Shown here: positions 31,977 through 42,189 of the stretch, piece after piece
Layout: each line of letters begins with the position of its first letter
How positions within the stretch are numbered: the stretch's first letter is position 1
Assembly (NCBI GenBank): GCA_036245525.1
Contig: BTPG01000001.1
Span: 219,417,320 to 219,481,319 of the forward strand
From: Semisulcospira habei
Lineage: Eukaryota > Mollusca > Gastropoda > Semisulcospiridae
DNA length: 64,000 nucleotides
Direction of reading: 5' to 3'
Translations under genes and position numbers: made by a program
Notes under the pieces: model-generated
What the model saw: only the letters and a program-made list of their open reading frames with translations
What the model was told of the DNA's origin: nothing
Databases searched by the model: none

Positions 31977-33045
31977 ATAAAAAGAATTACAATTAAATCG
32001 ATGGGTCACATTGAAATTAATGAAATGATCACAAATGTTTATGCTCAATATACATATTTTGTTAAGAAAACTGGCAACAAAAATATTTAATCAGAGGAGC
32101 AATTGTTATGATCATTTTTCGTTCCTTTGCGTACAGGTAAAATGGGGGTAGGGCAGCAGATTCAGCCACTGTGGCCCCTAAATGCATCACAGCATCATAA
32201 AATCAGGTTGGGAGTAACTGTGGTACTCTATCCTAAACAATAAAACCTAAAAAAGACCTATCAGTTGTATACAAAATTTCTGAGGGCATCAGAAACAATG
32301 TACGTTTCCCAATTCAGCAGTTTTAAATGGTAAAAAGCTATCATTCACCACGAACATACCGTAAAGGATGCCGACTTTCCTTATTTTCTTGCACTTTATG
32401 CTCACATTATTGAAACTCAATAGGTAAAGAGAGGTCAAAATAAAATGGGATAACTTGAGCAATTTTTTCTAATTAATTTTGTGTATTTTTACAACTTGGG
32501 GGTAGGGATACAAAATCAACCGCTGTGGCACTCACAGTGATCACAGCATCACCTAGTCAAGTTTATAATAATTGTGACATCCTGTTTTAATGATGTAAAC
32601 CTACAAATGGACTGTCAGTGCTATAGAAAATGTCTGAAGGCATCTGACACATTATTTTTGTCTTTTTTTGCGATTTCGCGGAAATGGTCGTTTACTGGGT
32701 GCACAAATACCTTCACTGTGAGCCAGAGATTCAATATTTTTTCATTCTGTTTTTTGCAGAGGATGCAGAAGGTGTGCCTTGACATAATATTACCTGATTT
32801 GGGCTTCTGGAATGAATTCTGATTTATTTAGAGGAAAATGTTTCTCAACCTCATTTTAGCACCTGCAAAGAGCGTGAATGGGGGTACCCTTGCGCCATCG
32901 GCTATATCTCTGGTGTGTTCCTAAGGATTTTCGGGGAACATGGCTTAAACATCTCAGGACATACTAAGGAACACTTTGAAACCCATCTTATTGAGTACTG
33001 GGGGGGGGGGGGGGGGGGGGGGGTGCACGGTAGACCTTCCTAGCT
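31977..33045 (-). repeat. Right arm of the foldback element
   Basis: Inverted copy of 28352-29447, ending GTGCACGGTAGACCTTCCTA. It contains a run of about 23 G at the place matching the C run of the left arm. Confidence 0.88.
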
Positions 33046-34188
33046 TATGGACTACAAGGACCAACATCATCCAGACAGGAATATTCACCTACTCACTCTT
33101 TAAAGAGTATGGGTCCTGCATGACCCACACCATTATTTGTGTGTAGGAAAAATCCAGACATTATTTATTTATTTCTCCATCAATTATTAACATATTTTGG
33201 TAAACTGTAGTCTTTTATGAGCTTGGACTTGGAGCAATTTTTAAATTTCACTGAAATACTCCCAGTAGTTTATGAAATATTTGCAATTAAACACCCTTCT
33301 GCGTCCTCCAGGACACCGGAAGCACGGTGAATGTTAATTAACCCATTACATCCTGAGGCTGATTTTGTACAATTTGCTTATTGTCTTACAAAGTCTACAT
33401 TACTGATTAGGATATAGATAAACTATTTTAGTTCAAGGGTGGTGCTAGCAGTTTTTATTTTAAGCAATGTGTGTATCAGGATGAAAAGAGTTGAATGATT
33501 TAAATTCAGATGTATGATATGAGTGTTGAATCCAGCTTATCATAGTGTATTTTAACATTTTTGGGGTACAAGTTTGAAAATACTATGTTATTGGCTGCAG
33601 GACAGGCTTAAAGCATGCTGGGGAAAAAAGTGGGCAGTGAACAATGTTTGGATGTTTTCTGTGACAAGTACCTGAATTGCAGCTGATGGCATGAAATGAA
33701 TTAAAATATAAAGAATGCTCATGGAAGAAAAATAATGCAAAAAAAGTCAAATTTTTCTCGTCAGTACTATATTGTGAGGAAACAAGTCATTACGTGGTTA
33801 TACACTGACATTCACGTGATTGTTTCACGGACACAAGACACATTTACTAAATGAAATCAGCGGCGGTCAGTTAGTACTCAGATGAATGACTTGCCAGTTT
33901 CTATGCACCTGCCACAAACTGTGAAGTGAGTTCCAACGATTCCATGCAACACACACAGGTACTGAGCGGAGGAAAAGAAATTGGTAAAACATGGATCTGA
34001 AAAAAGTGCCTCTGCTGACAATAAGTTGAGCGGATATTGACTCTGGCTCGTGTCAGTGCTATGCCCTCCTTACTCTGCCACCTCTTTTCCTATTTAAGAC
34101 AAGATCATGGCAGCAACATTTATATGCTCCTAGCCAAGAGTCACAAGCTTGACCTTTACACCAAACCTCCCGTCAACACTCACTTGCT

Positions 34189-34249
34189 GTTTATGGCGAC
34201 TTTTTCTTGGCGACAGGGATGACCGTCCATTGGGAGGTTCTACCTTATT
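34189..34249 (-). mobile_element. pogo/Tigger-like terminal fragment
   Basis: On the minus strand it begins GGTAGAACCTCCCAATGG and continues GTCGCCAAGAAAAAGTCGCC. It is similar to 54300-54357, whose end reads TACAGTAGAACCTCC. The TA and CAGT start suits Tc1/mariner-pogo elements. Family by inference. Confidence 0.4.
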
Positions 34250-35114
34250 AGCATGAGGAGTAATCGTAATTATTCCTCATAGTAATAATTACGCTTAGGT
34301 CCTAATTCTAAACAGAGTGGGTATTGCATGCTGTATTTTAGCCTAGTTTGTTCGCTTCAAAATAACCGTGCCATTTCTCAGCTTACTCAACGGCAAATGA
34401 CAAAAGTGGAAGTTGACCTTTTATATGACCCCAAAAGTCATGCAGCATTTTTTTAAAAAAAGGAATTATTTATAGTGAAAGTGTGAAATATAATCAAAAT
34501 AACAATGAACATTATCACATGAAAATATAAACAGTTTGAAATTAGGTAAACTGTGACCTGATGGAATTCCCTCAACAGTCATGGCTTTATCCCAGCAGTT
34601 TCTTCAGCCATGAGGGACTATTTTAGCTGTTCTGCTTTCCCTGCTTGACAGTTTTTGTTAAAAATCGTGTATCATGGCTTATATTCATTTGGTGGTTAAG
34701 CGCTATGTAAATGTACATTATTATTATATCAAACGTTGCCTGTAAATATTCTTTGTTCTCTTACAACTCTAGGGAAAACGACCTTACAACTCTAGGGAAA
34801 ACGACATTATTTTGTTTATTGTTAAAAATAGCATGGGAAAACCCTCTGGCACTTTGGCCAATCATTCCAGTCACGTGAATCAACATTTTACAGACAGATA
34901 AGTCTGTAGGGAGAATATTTTGCACTCCAAGCATGGGGCAGACCATTTGAGCACACCATTAAATAATCATTTAACTCTTTAAGTTCCCAACTCAATGACT
35001 TCAATTCGATAGAATGGCAATCATTTAGTTCTCGGAGTTTAAGAGTTGACCATTTTACTTTTAGCCCTACAGTTGCATTGCCCATATTTTGGAAGCGTTA
35101 CTTAAAGACTATGT

Positions 35115-35240
35115 ACCAGTTGCGGGAGGTGGATTGATCATGATAATTCAAGGGTTGTGCCGGATTAGTTTGGCGCCTGAAGGCGCCAAGCTAATCTGGC
35201 ACTACCCTTGAATTATGGTCAATTAATCTCCTGCTGTAGG
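35115..35240. mobile_element. Hairpin MITE copy 3
   Basis: A near-perfect hairpin: AATTCAAGGGTTGTGCCGGA and TTAGTTTGGCGCCT on the left, AGGCGCCAAGCTAA and TCTGGCACTACCCTTGAATT on the right. It is flanked by CAGTTGCGGGAGGTGG and TCTCCTGCTGTAG. Confidence 0.82.
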
Positions 35241-36714
35241 GTGTTGGGGCTAAATGGTTTTACCGTTTTTCAACTTCGCCGCCATCTCACCACAGTACAT
35301 TTTCCCACCTTTTTCAGAGCTTCATATACTTGTATAAGAACAGTTCGTCTCTGGACTAAGTGTCTAATCAGACTCTTTCAAGATCTGATTAGTCCAAATT
35401 ACCTCCTTGCTCCTAATAATTACTCCTGTGCCTGTTTCTGCCGACCGTATCAGTCAGGGGAGTATGTGTACAGGCTCGGTGTAGAAACAATTTATTCTGA
35501 TAAGAGTACATGAAGGGCGGAAAAGGCAGACAAATATATTGTGGTGAGGTGGTGGTGGGGTAATCAAACGGTCAATAAAGTGCTCAAATGACCTGCCTCA
35601 TGATCAGAACGAACAATACGGCGTGCCACATGAAAATTAAGCATGCAGCACCAACTCTGATTGGTTTGTAAATGTGCTTTCAAAGCACAAGAGGTTTTTG
35701 ACCTTATTTTCAACGATGAAGATAGCCATGGGCCTGAAAATGATTGACACAGACCTTGATGATTCTGCTGATGAAGACTGGTCACCAGAACCAGAAAATT
35801 CCAACAAGAGGCCTCAAATGGATTTAGGAAAGTGTTTAACTTTTTCACCGACGATGTTCGCTTCAGGTGTATGGTAAACATTGTAAAGTTGTCTGTGTGA
35901 TCAGTCGGTCAAAGTTACTATCATAAATATGAACTTTGTCTTAAAATTAACATCTGCCCCCAATACACACACAATTTGAAGTCAATTTCTGCAATAGTTT
36001 CTGAGATACAGGCCGTTTGTCATCGGCGCACACGTTTTTCTAAATATCTCCGCAAAGAAACATTTTTCTGCACCACTTTAAGAACAAATATAATTTAGTG
36101 CCAATTGAGCCAATACAGTCTATTTTTATTTCACTCCTATGATGTGTAGATTTTGGTTTAGTCATAAAAAAATACTGAAAAGACAAGAACAAGCCATTTC
36201 GATACCCCATCGAGGTCAAGCATGCAGACTTCAGTCATGTATGTGCCTGCGCTGTTTCAGATTTTAAAACTTGGTCATCTTACTCATTTATGTGACAATG
36301 GGTCCTTCTTATACCAGGCTGAATGTATCTGGGGCACATTTAGGGATGTAAAATCAGCCATTTCATGAAAACAATTCTGAATTTTTTACGACTGTAGAGC
36401 AAAACCGACACATTGTTAGAGTTTCATGAAAGTAAATCATATTTGGTCAGCTGGCACTGAATGATATTTGTTCTAAGATTGGTATAGACAAGTGGTTCGT
36501 TGCGAAGATGTTTGTGAAAAACATTGTGCGCTCCGATGTCAAATGACCTATACAAGCAATTACCGAGACCTACTGTCCAGTAGTTCACACAGCTGAAAAA
36601 ATGTTGACGCTGGGAACAAGTGTTTCTATATAAATTTGGCAGTGAAAGAGTTCATTTGGGAGTTCTTCTCTGAAAGTCGGTGTTAAGTTCACAATACAAA
36701 ACCATGATTGTTTA

Positions 36715-36800
36715 AGGGTGTTTCTAGAATAGGTTGGCATGTACAGGCACCAATCTACCAGTACTCTGGCACTGCCCTTGGACTGTGATGATCAATCTTC
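36715..36800. mobile_element. Hairpin MITE copy 4 (degenerate)
   Basis: AGAATAGGTTGGCATGTACA and CTGGCACTGCCCTTGGACTG are diverged arms of the same family. Confidence 0.5.
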
Positions 36801-36940
36801 TGTTAAACTTGTCAGGGTTCATGAGTCAGACGACAGTAGTTTAACCCATATCATACTGAGGCTAAAAGCTTTAAATTTTTATACACTGCCATATGCAAGC
36901 TACATTATAGTACTTACAGATAGGATATAGACCAATGTTT

Positions 36941-37020
36941 TTAGTTCAAGAGTGGTGCCAAAATAGCTTGGCGCCTCTAGGCGCCAAGCTATTCAGGCAC
37001 CACCCTTGAACTATTTTAGT
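36941..37020. mobile_element. Hairpin MITE copy 5
   Basis: AGTTCAAGAGTGGTGCCAAA and ATAGCTTGGCGCCT pair with AGGCGCCAAGCTAT and CACCACCCTTGAACT. Wider flanks start TTAACCCATATCAT (36841) and end AAGGGTTAA (37056-37064), which suggests a TTAA target. Confidence 0.8.
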
Positions 37021-37063
37021 CAAACTTATTTCACACACTGTTGTATTCCAAACGATAAGGGTT

Positions 37064-37140
37064 AAGGGTGGTGCCAGAATAGGTAGGCACGTACAGGCAC
37101 CAAGCTATTCTGGCTCTATCCTTGAAATACCATGGTTGAT
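37064..37140. mobile_element. Hairpin MITE copy 6
   Basis: AAGGGTGGTGCCAGAATAGG and CAAGCTATTCTGGCTCTATCCTT form imperfect arms. It lies directly after copy 5 and 76 bp before the last CDC42 coding exon. Confidence 0.7.
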
Positions 37141-37216
37141 TTTATGTCTTATTGTAGTGCGAGATGTGGATGGGTGAATGTGCATGGATCATTGTGGTGT
37201 ATTATTTTTATTCCAG

Positions 37217-37306
37217 AGAGGACTGAAGAACGTGTTCGATGAAGCCATCCTTGCTGCCTTGGAACCCCCAGAGCCCCAGAAAAAGAAGAAGTGTGTGATT
37301 CTGTGA
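37217..37306 (+). CDS. CDC42: CDC42 GTPase, last coding exon (residues 163-191) and stop
   Basis: This 90-bp exon encodes [20 protein letters not shown], then QKKKKCVIL and TGA. It completes a 191-residue protein with the two exons upstream, exactly the length of human CDC42 if the missing first coding exon gives 35 residues. KKKK is the polybasic membrane-binding stretch. In CVIL the cysteine (188) is the prenylation site, and the final leucine predicts geranylgeranylation by GGTase I, after which the protein cycles between membranes and RhoGDI. The acceptor is TTATTCCAG. The residues before the tail (LEPPEP) are identical to human. Confidence 0.96.
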   Translation, partial: RGLKNVFDEAILAALEPPEPQKKKKCVIL

Positions 37307-38815
37307 GCAGCTAGTACAGACTGTGAACTGACCTACTGTTTATGAAGAACAGTCAACCAAATTAAACCCTTGTAGTTGTACATGCATCCGCTGGTACTGT
37401 AAACAGTGTGTGTGGTACTATAAATAGTACCAGTGGCTGCATGCATAAAGGGGTTAACTGTGATGAGACCAAGAGCGTTCAGCAGTATTTTGTTTCTCCT
37501 AAAACCTGTGTTCTACTTTATTGCATCTCACTCATCTTATGTTAAAATTAAGCGAGTACAACTGTTGTAATTTGGAATACCGCCACGCAAGGGAACATTA
37601 ATACAAAGGGTTATTTCATATTTATTTGAGAAAAAGGGATTGTATTTTACAAGTTCATTTATTAACACATGGCTGTTCACTACATTATTTGTAAACTTGA
37701 GGTCAACAAGTTTTTCAAAATCAGTTGAGATTATTTTAAGTTTGAGTTTTTCTCTTTTTGCGTGCCATGCTGACAAGACTATATTAGCAAACATGGAGAG
37801 TAGTATGTAATAAAATAAGGCGATTTACTCCGATTTATAATTAGATGTAAATTGTGCATTTTGGGGAGGCCAAAAATAGTTCTTTACTGCCTTTAGAATA
37901 CCCTAAGTTTGCACTGGTAACAGGTGTTTATTCTTTAGCAAGTGTATTGTATGTTTTTTTTTTATTTTGGGGGACTTTTCTTCTTGTGGGGGTGTATGTA
38001 TGTACACAAGTACTTACACGTGCAAATCGGAAAAACTGAACCTTGTAAACGATTGAGGAAAGCATTTGCAACATGACAGATTGGTCTGTCACTTACTCAC
38101 ATTTCTGTAAAAATGCTCTGGTGGTGGTGGTGCTGAAATTAGGTCTTGCTGTTTCTGTTCCTGAATGGTGCACTTGGTGCCTGTTTAGTGCGTAAGAAAC
38201 ATTGCAATTTAGATTTAATGCATGTATACAAAAGTTGAAAATGTACTGTTAAAATAGCTAATTTGTGCAATAGTTTGCTTGTCCTCGTTTCAACAGATAT
38301 TTCCATCAAGTTAGTGCACGACTCACTATACTGTAACATAGACTACATTTAACATCTGGCTTAACATTTTCCTTTCTTAAAAAAAATCTCCTCTGTATTG
38401 CAGTGCCTGACAGAATATTCTCTCTTTACAATAATTTCATTTGTGTCGATCAGATGAAAATCCTGTTTTCTTGACTATTCATCTCAAAAGTTGTGTGGGT
38501 CCGTGATCATGGATCTGTGGCTTAAAGCCATAGGATCCAAAATGACAGACCCGAACAATAATCTTTTTAATTTATATATTTGTGCATTTTTTATATGCAA
38601 ATGATTATTACACCAGTTTGTTTTGTTCATCACCTCTAGTCATCACTGCATTACAAGTCGGTGATAGTCAAGAGAAATTGGTTTATAATAAACACAGAAC
38701 ATAAGCAGGGAACAAACATCTTCCATTTCGTTAAATTGTTTCACAAAATGAAACTTGTGTTCCTTGATGTGTACTAAACGATATGAAAATACCCCCTGTA
38801 TAAAATAAATGTTGA
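37307..38815 (+). other. CDC42: Candidate CDC42 3' UTR and poly(A) signals
   Basis: AT-rich and non-coding. AATAAA hexamers occur at about 37809, 38687 and 38804. The last lies only ~12 bp before the DIRS-B end, so the transcript may end just at or within the DIRS terminus. A TTAA-bounded palindromic MITE lies at 37362-37456. UTR extent is inferred. Confidence 0.5.
37362..37456. mobile_element. TTAA-flanked palindromic MITE in the CDC42 3' UTR
   Basis: It starts TTAAACCCTTGTAG and ends CATAAAGGGGTTAA, with ATGCATCCGCTGGTACTGT and AGTACCAGTGGCTGCATGCA as inverted arms. A relative lies at 56639-56708. TTAA ends suit piggyBac-type mobilisation (inference). Confidence 0.65.
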
Positions 38816-39030
38816 AAAATGAATTTTTCTCTAAAATGTATTTTTTCGAAAAATACTTACCGATGACATTACTTTGTGGAAGTGTCTACTACTTACTCAA
38901 TTTTAGCTTAAGAACCCGTTGTGTTACCACACAACCCAGGAGGCACTCGGGGAACCCTGACCATGGCCAAGAGTGGCTTCCCGCCCTTGCCCATCTGGTC
39001 ACGTGGTGTAACAAGCAGTCGGAATACTTA
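38816..39030 (+). repeat. Left ITR of DIRS-B
   Basis: AATGAATTTTTCTCTAAAATG, TACCGATGACATTACTTTGT and ACACAACCCAGGAGGCACTC. Inverted match to 45409-45606. Confidence 0.88.
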
Positions 39031-39069
39031 GCTTACCAGCAGCAAGCAGGGCAGGTGGGAGGGTCCTCC

Positions 39070-39168
39070 AAGTAATGTCATCAGTAAGTATTTTTCGAAA
39101 AAATACATTTTAGAGAAAAATTCATTTGTTTCCTCAAAAACATTACCGATGACATTACTTTGTGGAAG
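39070..39168. repeat. ICR of DIRS-B
   Basis: AGTAATGTCATCAGTAAGTA, TTTTAGAGAAAAATTCATTT, then GTTTCCTCAAAAACATTACC and GATGACATTACTTTGTGG. The first half complements the left terminus and the second half the right terminus, whose outer end at 45606 reads GTTTTTCAGGAAAC. Confidence 0.9.
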
Positions 39169-39278
39169 AATGGCGAAAAGGAGGAGGGTGCCGCGCCCAA
39201 AATTACCCTTGAAAAAGGCTAAAGTCAGAGCCATCCTCCCAGTCGCAAAACTCCCGACAATTTTAGCCAAGTCCATAC

Positions 39279-40260
39279 CTACAGCACCTCCGGCGCCGGG
39301 AGGGAGAGTTGCGCTGCGGTGATGTCCCCCACCAGTGCGAGGTTGTCTCGCTGGCCTGCCACATCCCCGAGGTAGAAGCGGGGGAAAGTTGATTCTGCCC
39401 GCCAGCCCACTGCTGCCATGATGTCTTTGACGGCACAGTTCGTAGCCATGGCTCTAGCCTCGTGTGCACGAATCTTAAGCCTCTTCACTCCCACAGGGGA
39501 GAGGTCCTGGTAGGCGGACCGAATGACCCAGCGTAGCCAGGAAGATATCATCTGGGCCGTTATGTCAGTTCTGCCTGGGGTCAATGGTAGAAAGAGGTGT
39601 GACCGTCCCCTTCGGACGGCTTTGGATCGGCGTAAGTAAACGCGCACAGAATCTTGCTGCCTGGTCTCCCGGGGAAAGTTCACGTCTTTCAGCGGCCGTA
39701 TGGTGATCACCTGAGGCGTGGTCAAGGGAGACCTGGTCTTGGCGAGGAAGGAAGGGTCAGTGAGAAGCTGCAGGGAGCCATCCGTCCTGAACTGTAGGCA
39801 GGCAGGGCGAGTTGAAAAAGTGTGTAGCTCGCTTACTCGGGCCGCCGTGGCAAGGGCCAACAGGAAGCGGGCCAAGCACAACGGTTCGAATCTGTCCGAA
39901 TTAAGCCACGTTGGTACCCAGAGTAGGTCCCAGCGAGGAATCAGCGAGCGGGGGACTGGGCGCTGCAGGCCAAAGTGAGTCATAAGGTCGGCGAGGTCTT
40001 TGCATTTGCCGGGGTCTGGACGGCCGAGGTGTCTGTAAGTGTCCGCAATCATGGATCGTGATGGGTGCCAAACTTTGGTCTCCAAAGAGCCAGAGGATGA
40101 AATCGGCGAGCTGGGGAGTGGTCAGTTTGGTGGGGGAGAGTAGCTGGTCAGCGTACCAGGACCCCAGTACTCACCACTTTCCCTCATAAACGTGTCTGGT
40201 CGAGGGTCTGCGGGCTATTGCGATTGCTTCTACTGCTGCACTCGAGAAGCCTCTAGCGGC
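39279..40260 (-). pseudogene. DIRS-B tyrosine recombinase
   Basis: This is the longest open recombinase here: 39279-40085 gives 268 residues. The N-terminal part (SSAAVEAIAIARRPSTRHVY) lies in another frame at 40171-40260. The core carries ALATAARVSELHTFSTRP, with the first catalytic Arg, then FLAKTRSPLTTPQVITIRPL. IRAHEARAMAT holds the HxxR pair, and WRAESTFPRFYLGDV holds the candidate nucleophile Tyr. Compared with DIRS-A it lacks about eight residues before the first Arg (no ADVTRKTC) and about six after HxxR (no AFDR). The enzyme would cut and rejoin the circular DNA copy at the target. It probably no longer works. Confidence 0.85.
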
Positions 40261-41452
40261 GAGGGCCTGCCGCACAACCTCCAGGAGTGAAGGAGAAGCC
40301 GCTCCGGGAACGGGTGGAACAGCGGTTGGCGGGGTTGCTTGAGCATAGTGCTCGGGGTGGGCAGCAGAATGGGGGGGGGGGGCCCGTGGCGAGACGGTGG
40401 TCCAGGATCTGTTCCAGGTGAACGGGGCGACCAGTAACACGACCGCATTGCAATCTCTGAGCTTGAGCAGGACTTTGGGGACGAGGACTGTCAGGGGGTA
40501 AGCATACGCAATGAGTCCGTCCCACGGAATGGAGAGCACGTCGACTGCCCAGGCCAGGGGATCTGGAATCGGGGGAGATGAAGAGGGGAAGCAGGTGATT
40601 CCACCTCGTGGCGAAAAGTTTGATCATCAGCGTCTCCCAGTGAGCGCAGATCATCTGAAAGATGTCTGGACGTAGCGTCCATTCCGTGTGGAGCAACTGG
40701 CCGCGCTGTGAGAGGGAGTCGGCTAAAACGTTCAGGTGTCCTGGAATGTGTCAAGCTCGGAGAGAGATGCCGCAGTCCTCGCACCAGCGCATTAGTCGGT
40801 ATAGGAGAATGCAGAGGTCGAAGGAGCGCGTACTGCCCTGTTTCTGTATATAGGAAACCACCGTGGCGTTGTCCGAAAGGACGAGTAGCTCCTGGTGATG
40901 GAGCTGCGCTTCCCACGCAAAGAGGGCTCCAGCCAGTTGATGTGCCTGTCCGCTAGTCCCGGAGGCCAGGGACCGGATGTGGTGAGGAAACTCTGTAGCA
41001 GGTGCGCACCCACCCTGAGAGACTGGCATCCACGCAAAACGAGAGGTGAGGCTAGAGGAACTCCCGAAGAGAGCCACGAAATGTTCGCCCAGCGCCGCAG
41101 ATGTGGGCGAAGTATCTGAGACACGGGCACCGGGGCCGCCAAGTCGCCGGAGGATGGGCGCCAATGGAGCAGGAGGTGCAGCTGGAGAGGCCGGGTGTAG
41201 AGACGACCGAGGGGGAGAAGACCCACCGCTGCATTCATCAGGCTGAGAAGCTGAAGCCAAACTCTGGCGGGGACTGTATCCTCCTGGGTCACCTGGCGGG
41301 CTAGGGCGGCCAGCTTCTGGATCGCGGCTCTGGTACTCCGGTAGCCTCACTATGTTGAGGTCAATCGCGAATTCCATGCCGAGGTGAATGAAGCAGCGTA
41401 AAGGAGTGAGATCAGGACAACAACCGGAGGAGCGCATCTCTGTCTGACCCAA
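40230..41452 (-). pseudogene. DIRS-B pol: RNase H and methyltransferase-like stretch
   Basis: The 40751-41452 frame reads the RT thumb (FIHLGMEFAIDLN), then the RNase H part LLVLSDNATVVSYIQKQGST and RWCEDCGISLRA before a stop. Downstream frames (40253-40700) give LHTEWTLRPDIF, LFATRWNHLLPLF and AYAYPLTVLVPKVLLKL, the methyltransferase-like stretch. Several stops and frame changes are present. Confidence 0.75.
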
Positions 41453-41960
41453 GGGCAGCCTCTGACTGGTTTCTCAGGAGGAGGTCTTCTAGGTAGTTCG
41501 AGGTCGGACTGGAAGACGACTGTCTGGCCTTGGCAACAACGGTGTCCATGATGTGGGTGAAGACCCAAGGGCTGAGGTTGAGACCGAAAGGCAGGGCCCA
41601 AAACTGGTATATCACACCGTCGAAGGCGAAGCGGAGATGCCTCCTGGAGGCGGGGTGCATGGGGACGTGGAGATACGCGTTGGACAGGTCCAGACTGACG
41701 GCGAAGTCCACGGGTTGCACGGCGGCCCCGAGGGCCCTGGTGGTCTCCATGCGAAAGGTTGGGGCCGCGATATGCTTGTTCAGTGCCGACAGGTCGATGA
41801 CGGGTCGCCACTTACCGCCCGGCTTGGGTACTACGAAGAGGCGGCTGTAGAAGGCTGGGGAGTCGGGGCGCAGCACTACCTCTGTGGTGGCCTTCTGCAG
41901 AAGTGAGGCGACCTCTCCACGCAGGGCGGAGGCCTTGAGCTCATCGATCTGAATCTCAGT
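41412..41960 (-). pseudogene. DIRS-B reverse transcriptase with YLED active-site change
   Basis: The 154-residue frame reads SPAFYSRLFVVPKPGGKWRP, VIDLSALNKHIAAPTFRMET, VSLDLSNAYLHVPMHP, LPFGLNLSPWVFTHIMD and NYLEDLLLRNQS. The catalytic box is YLED instead of the YLDD seen in DIRS-A and DIRS-D, so one of the two metal-binding aspartates is lost. The upstream frame is broken near 41940. Confidence 0.88.
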
Positions 41961-42189
41961 TCACACTGGAGAGCGTCGCAGCGGCGGAGGCAAACGAAAG
42001 GTTATCAGGAGGCCTTCGGAGATGGCAGAGAGGATCCAGGGGTCGTCTGGAAGCAGCGAACGCCACATCTCGCTGCAGAGGGCTAGCCTCCCGCCGACAG
42101 GAGACCCTGGCGCGGTCGGCGGGGGCTGAAGTGGGGAAAGTCAGGGGGCCTGACCGCGCCCAGGGCGGCGGGCACGCGGGGCCAGGGTC

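Larger units (their letters stand above)
27930..33148. mobile_element. Foldback element with ~1.1-kb inverted arms
   Basis: The outer ends are inverted: ACTACACACAAACGATGATG at 27931 against the complement of CATTATTTGTGTGTAGG at 33131-33147. Long arms (28352-29447 and 31977-33045) are inverted copies of each other with few differences, including a C run at 28378 and a G run at 33001. The ~2.5-kb centre holds a minus-strand LINE relic and an unidentified short open frame. No transposase is recognised, so this is a non-autonomous element or a pair of inverted copies. Confidence 0.78.
33149..37216. other. CDC42 intron before the last exon: small repeats, no gene seen
   Basis: Contents are hairpin MITEs (35115-35240, 36715-36800, 36941-37020, 37064-37140), a TTAA-type segment (33340-33500), a pogo-like end (34189-34249) and an ATTATTAT tail with AAGCGCTATGTAAATGTAC (34695-34735). 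An acidic open frame at 35674-35877 has no recognisable domain. The intron ends ATTTTTATTCCAG. Confidence 0.6.

Noticed and set aside
35674..35877. Acidic open frame (DTDLDDSADEDW) as a host exon
   Set aside because: Low-complexity acidic text without splice signals, domain or neighbours that support it.
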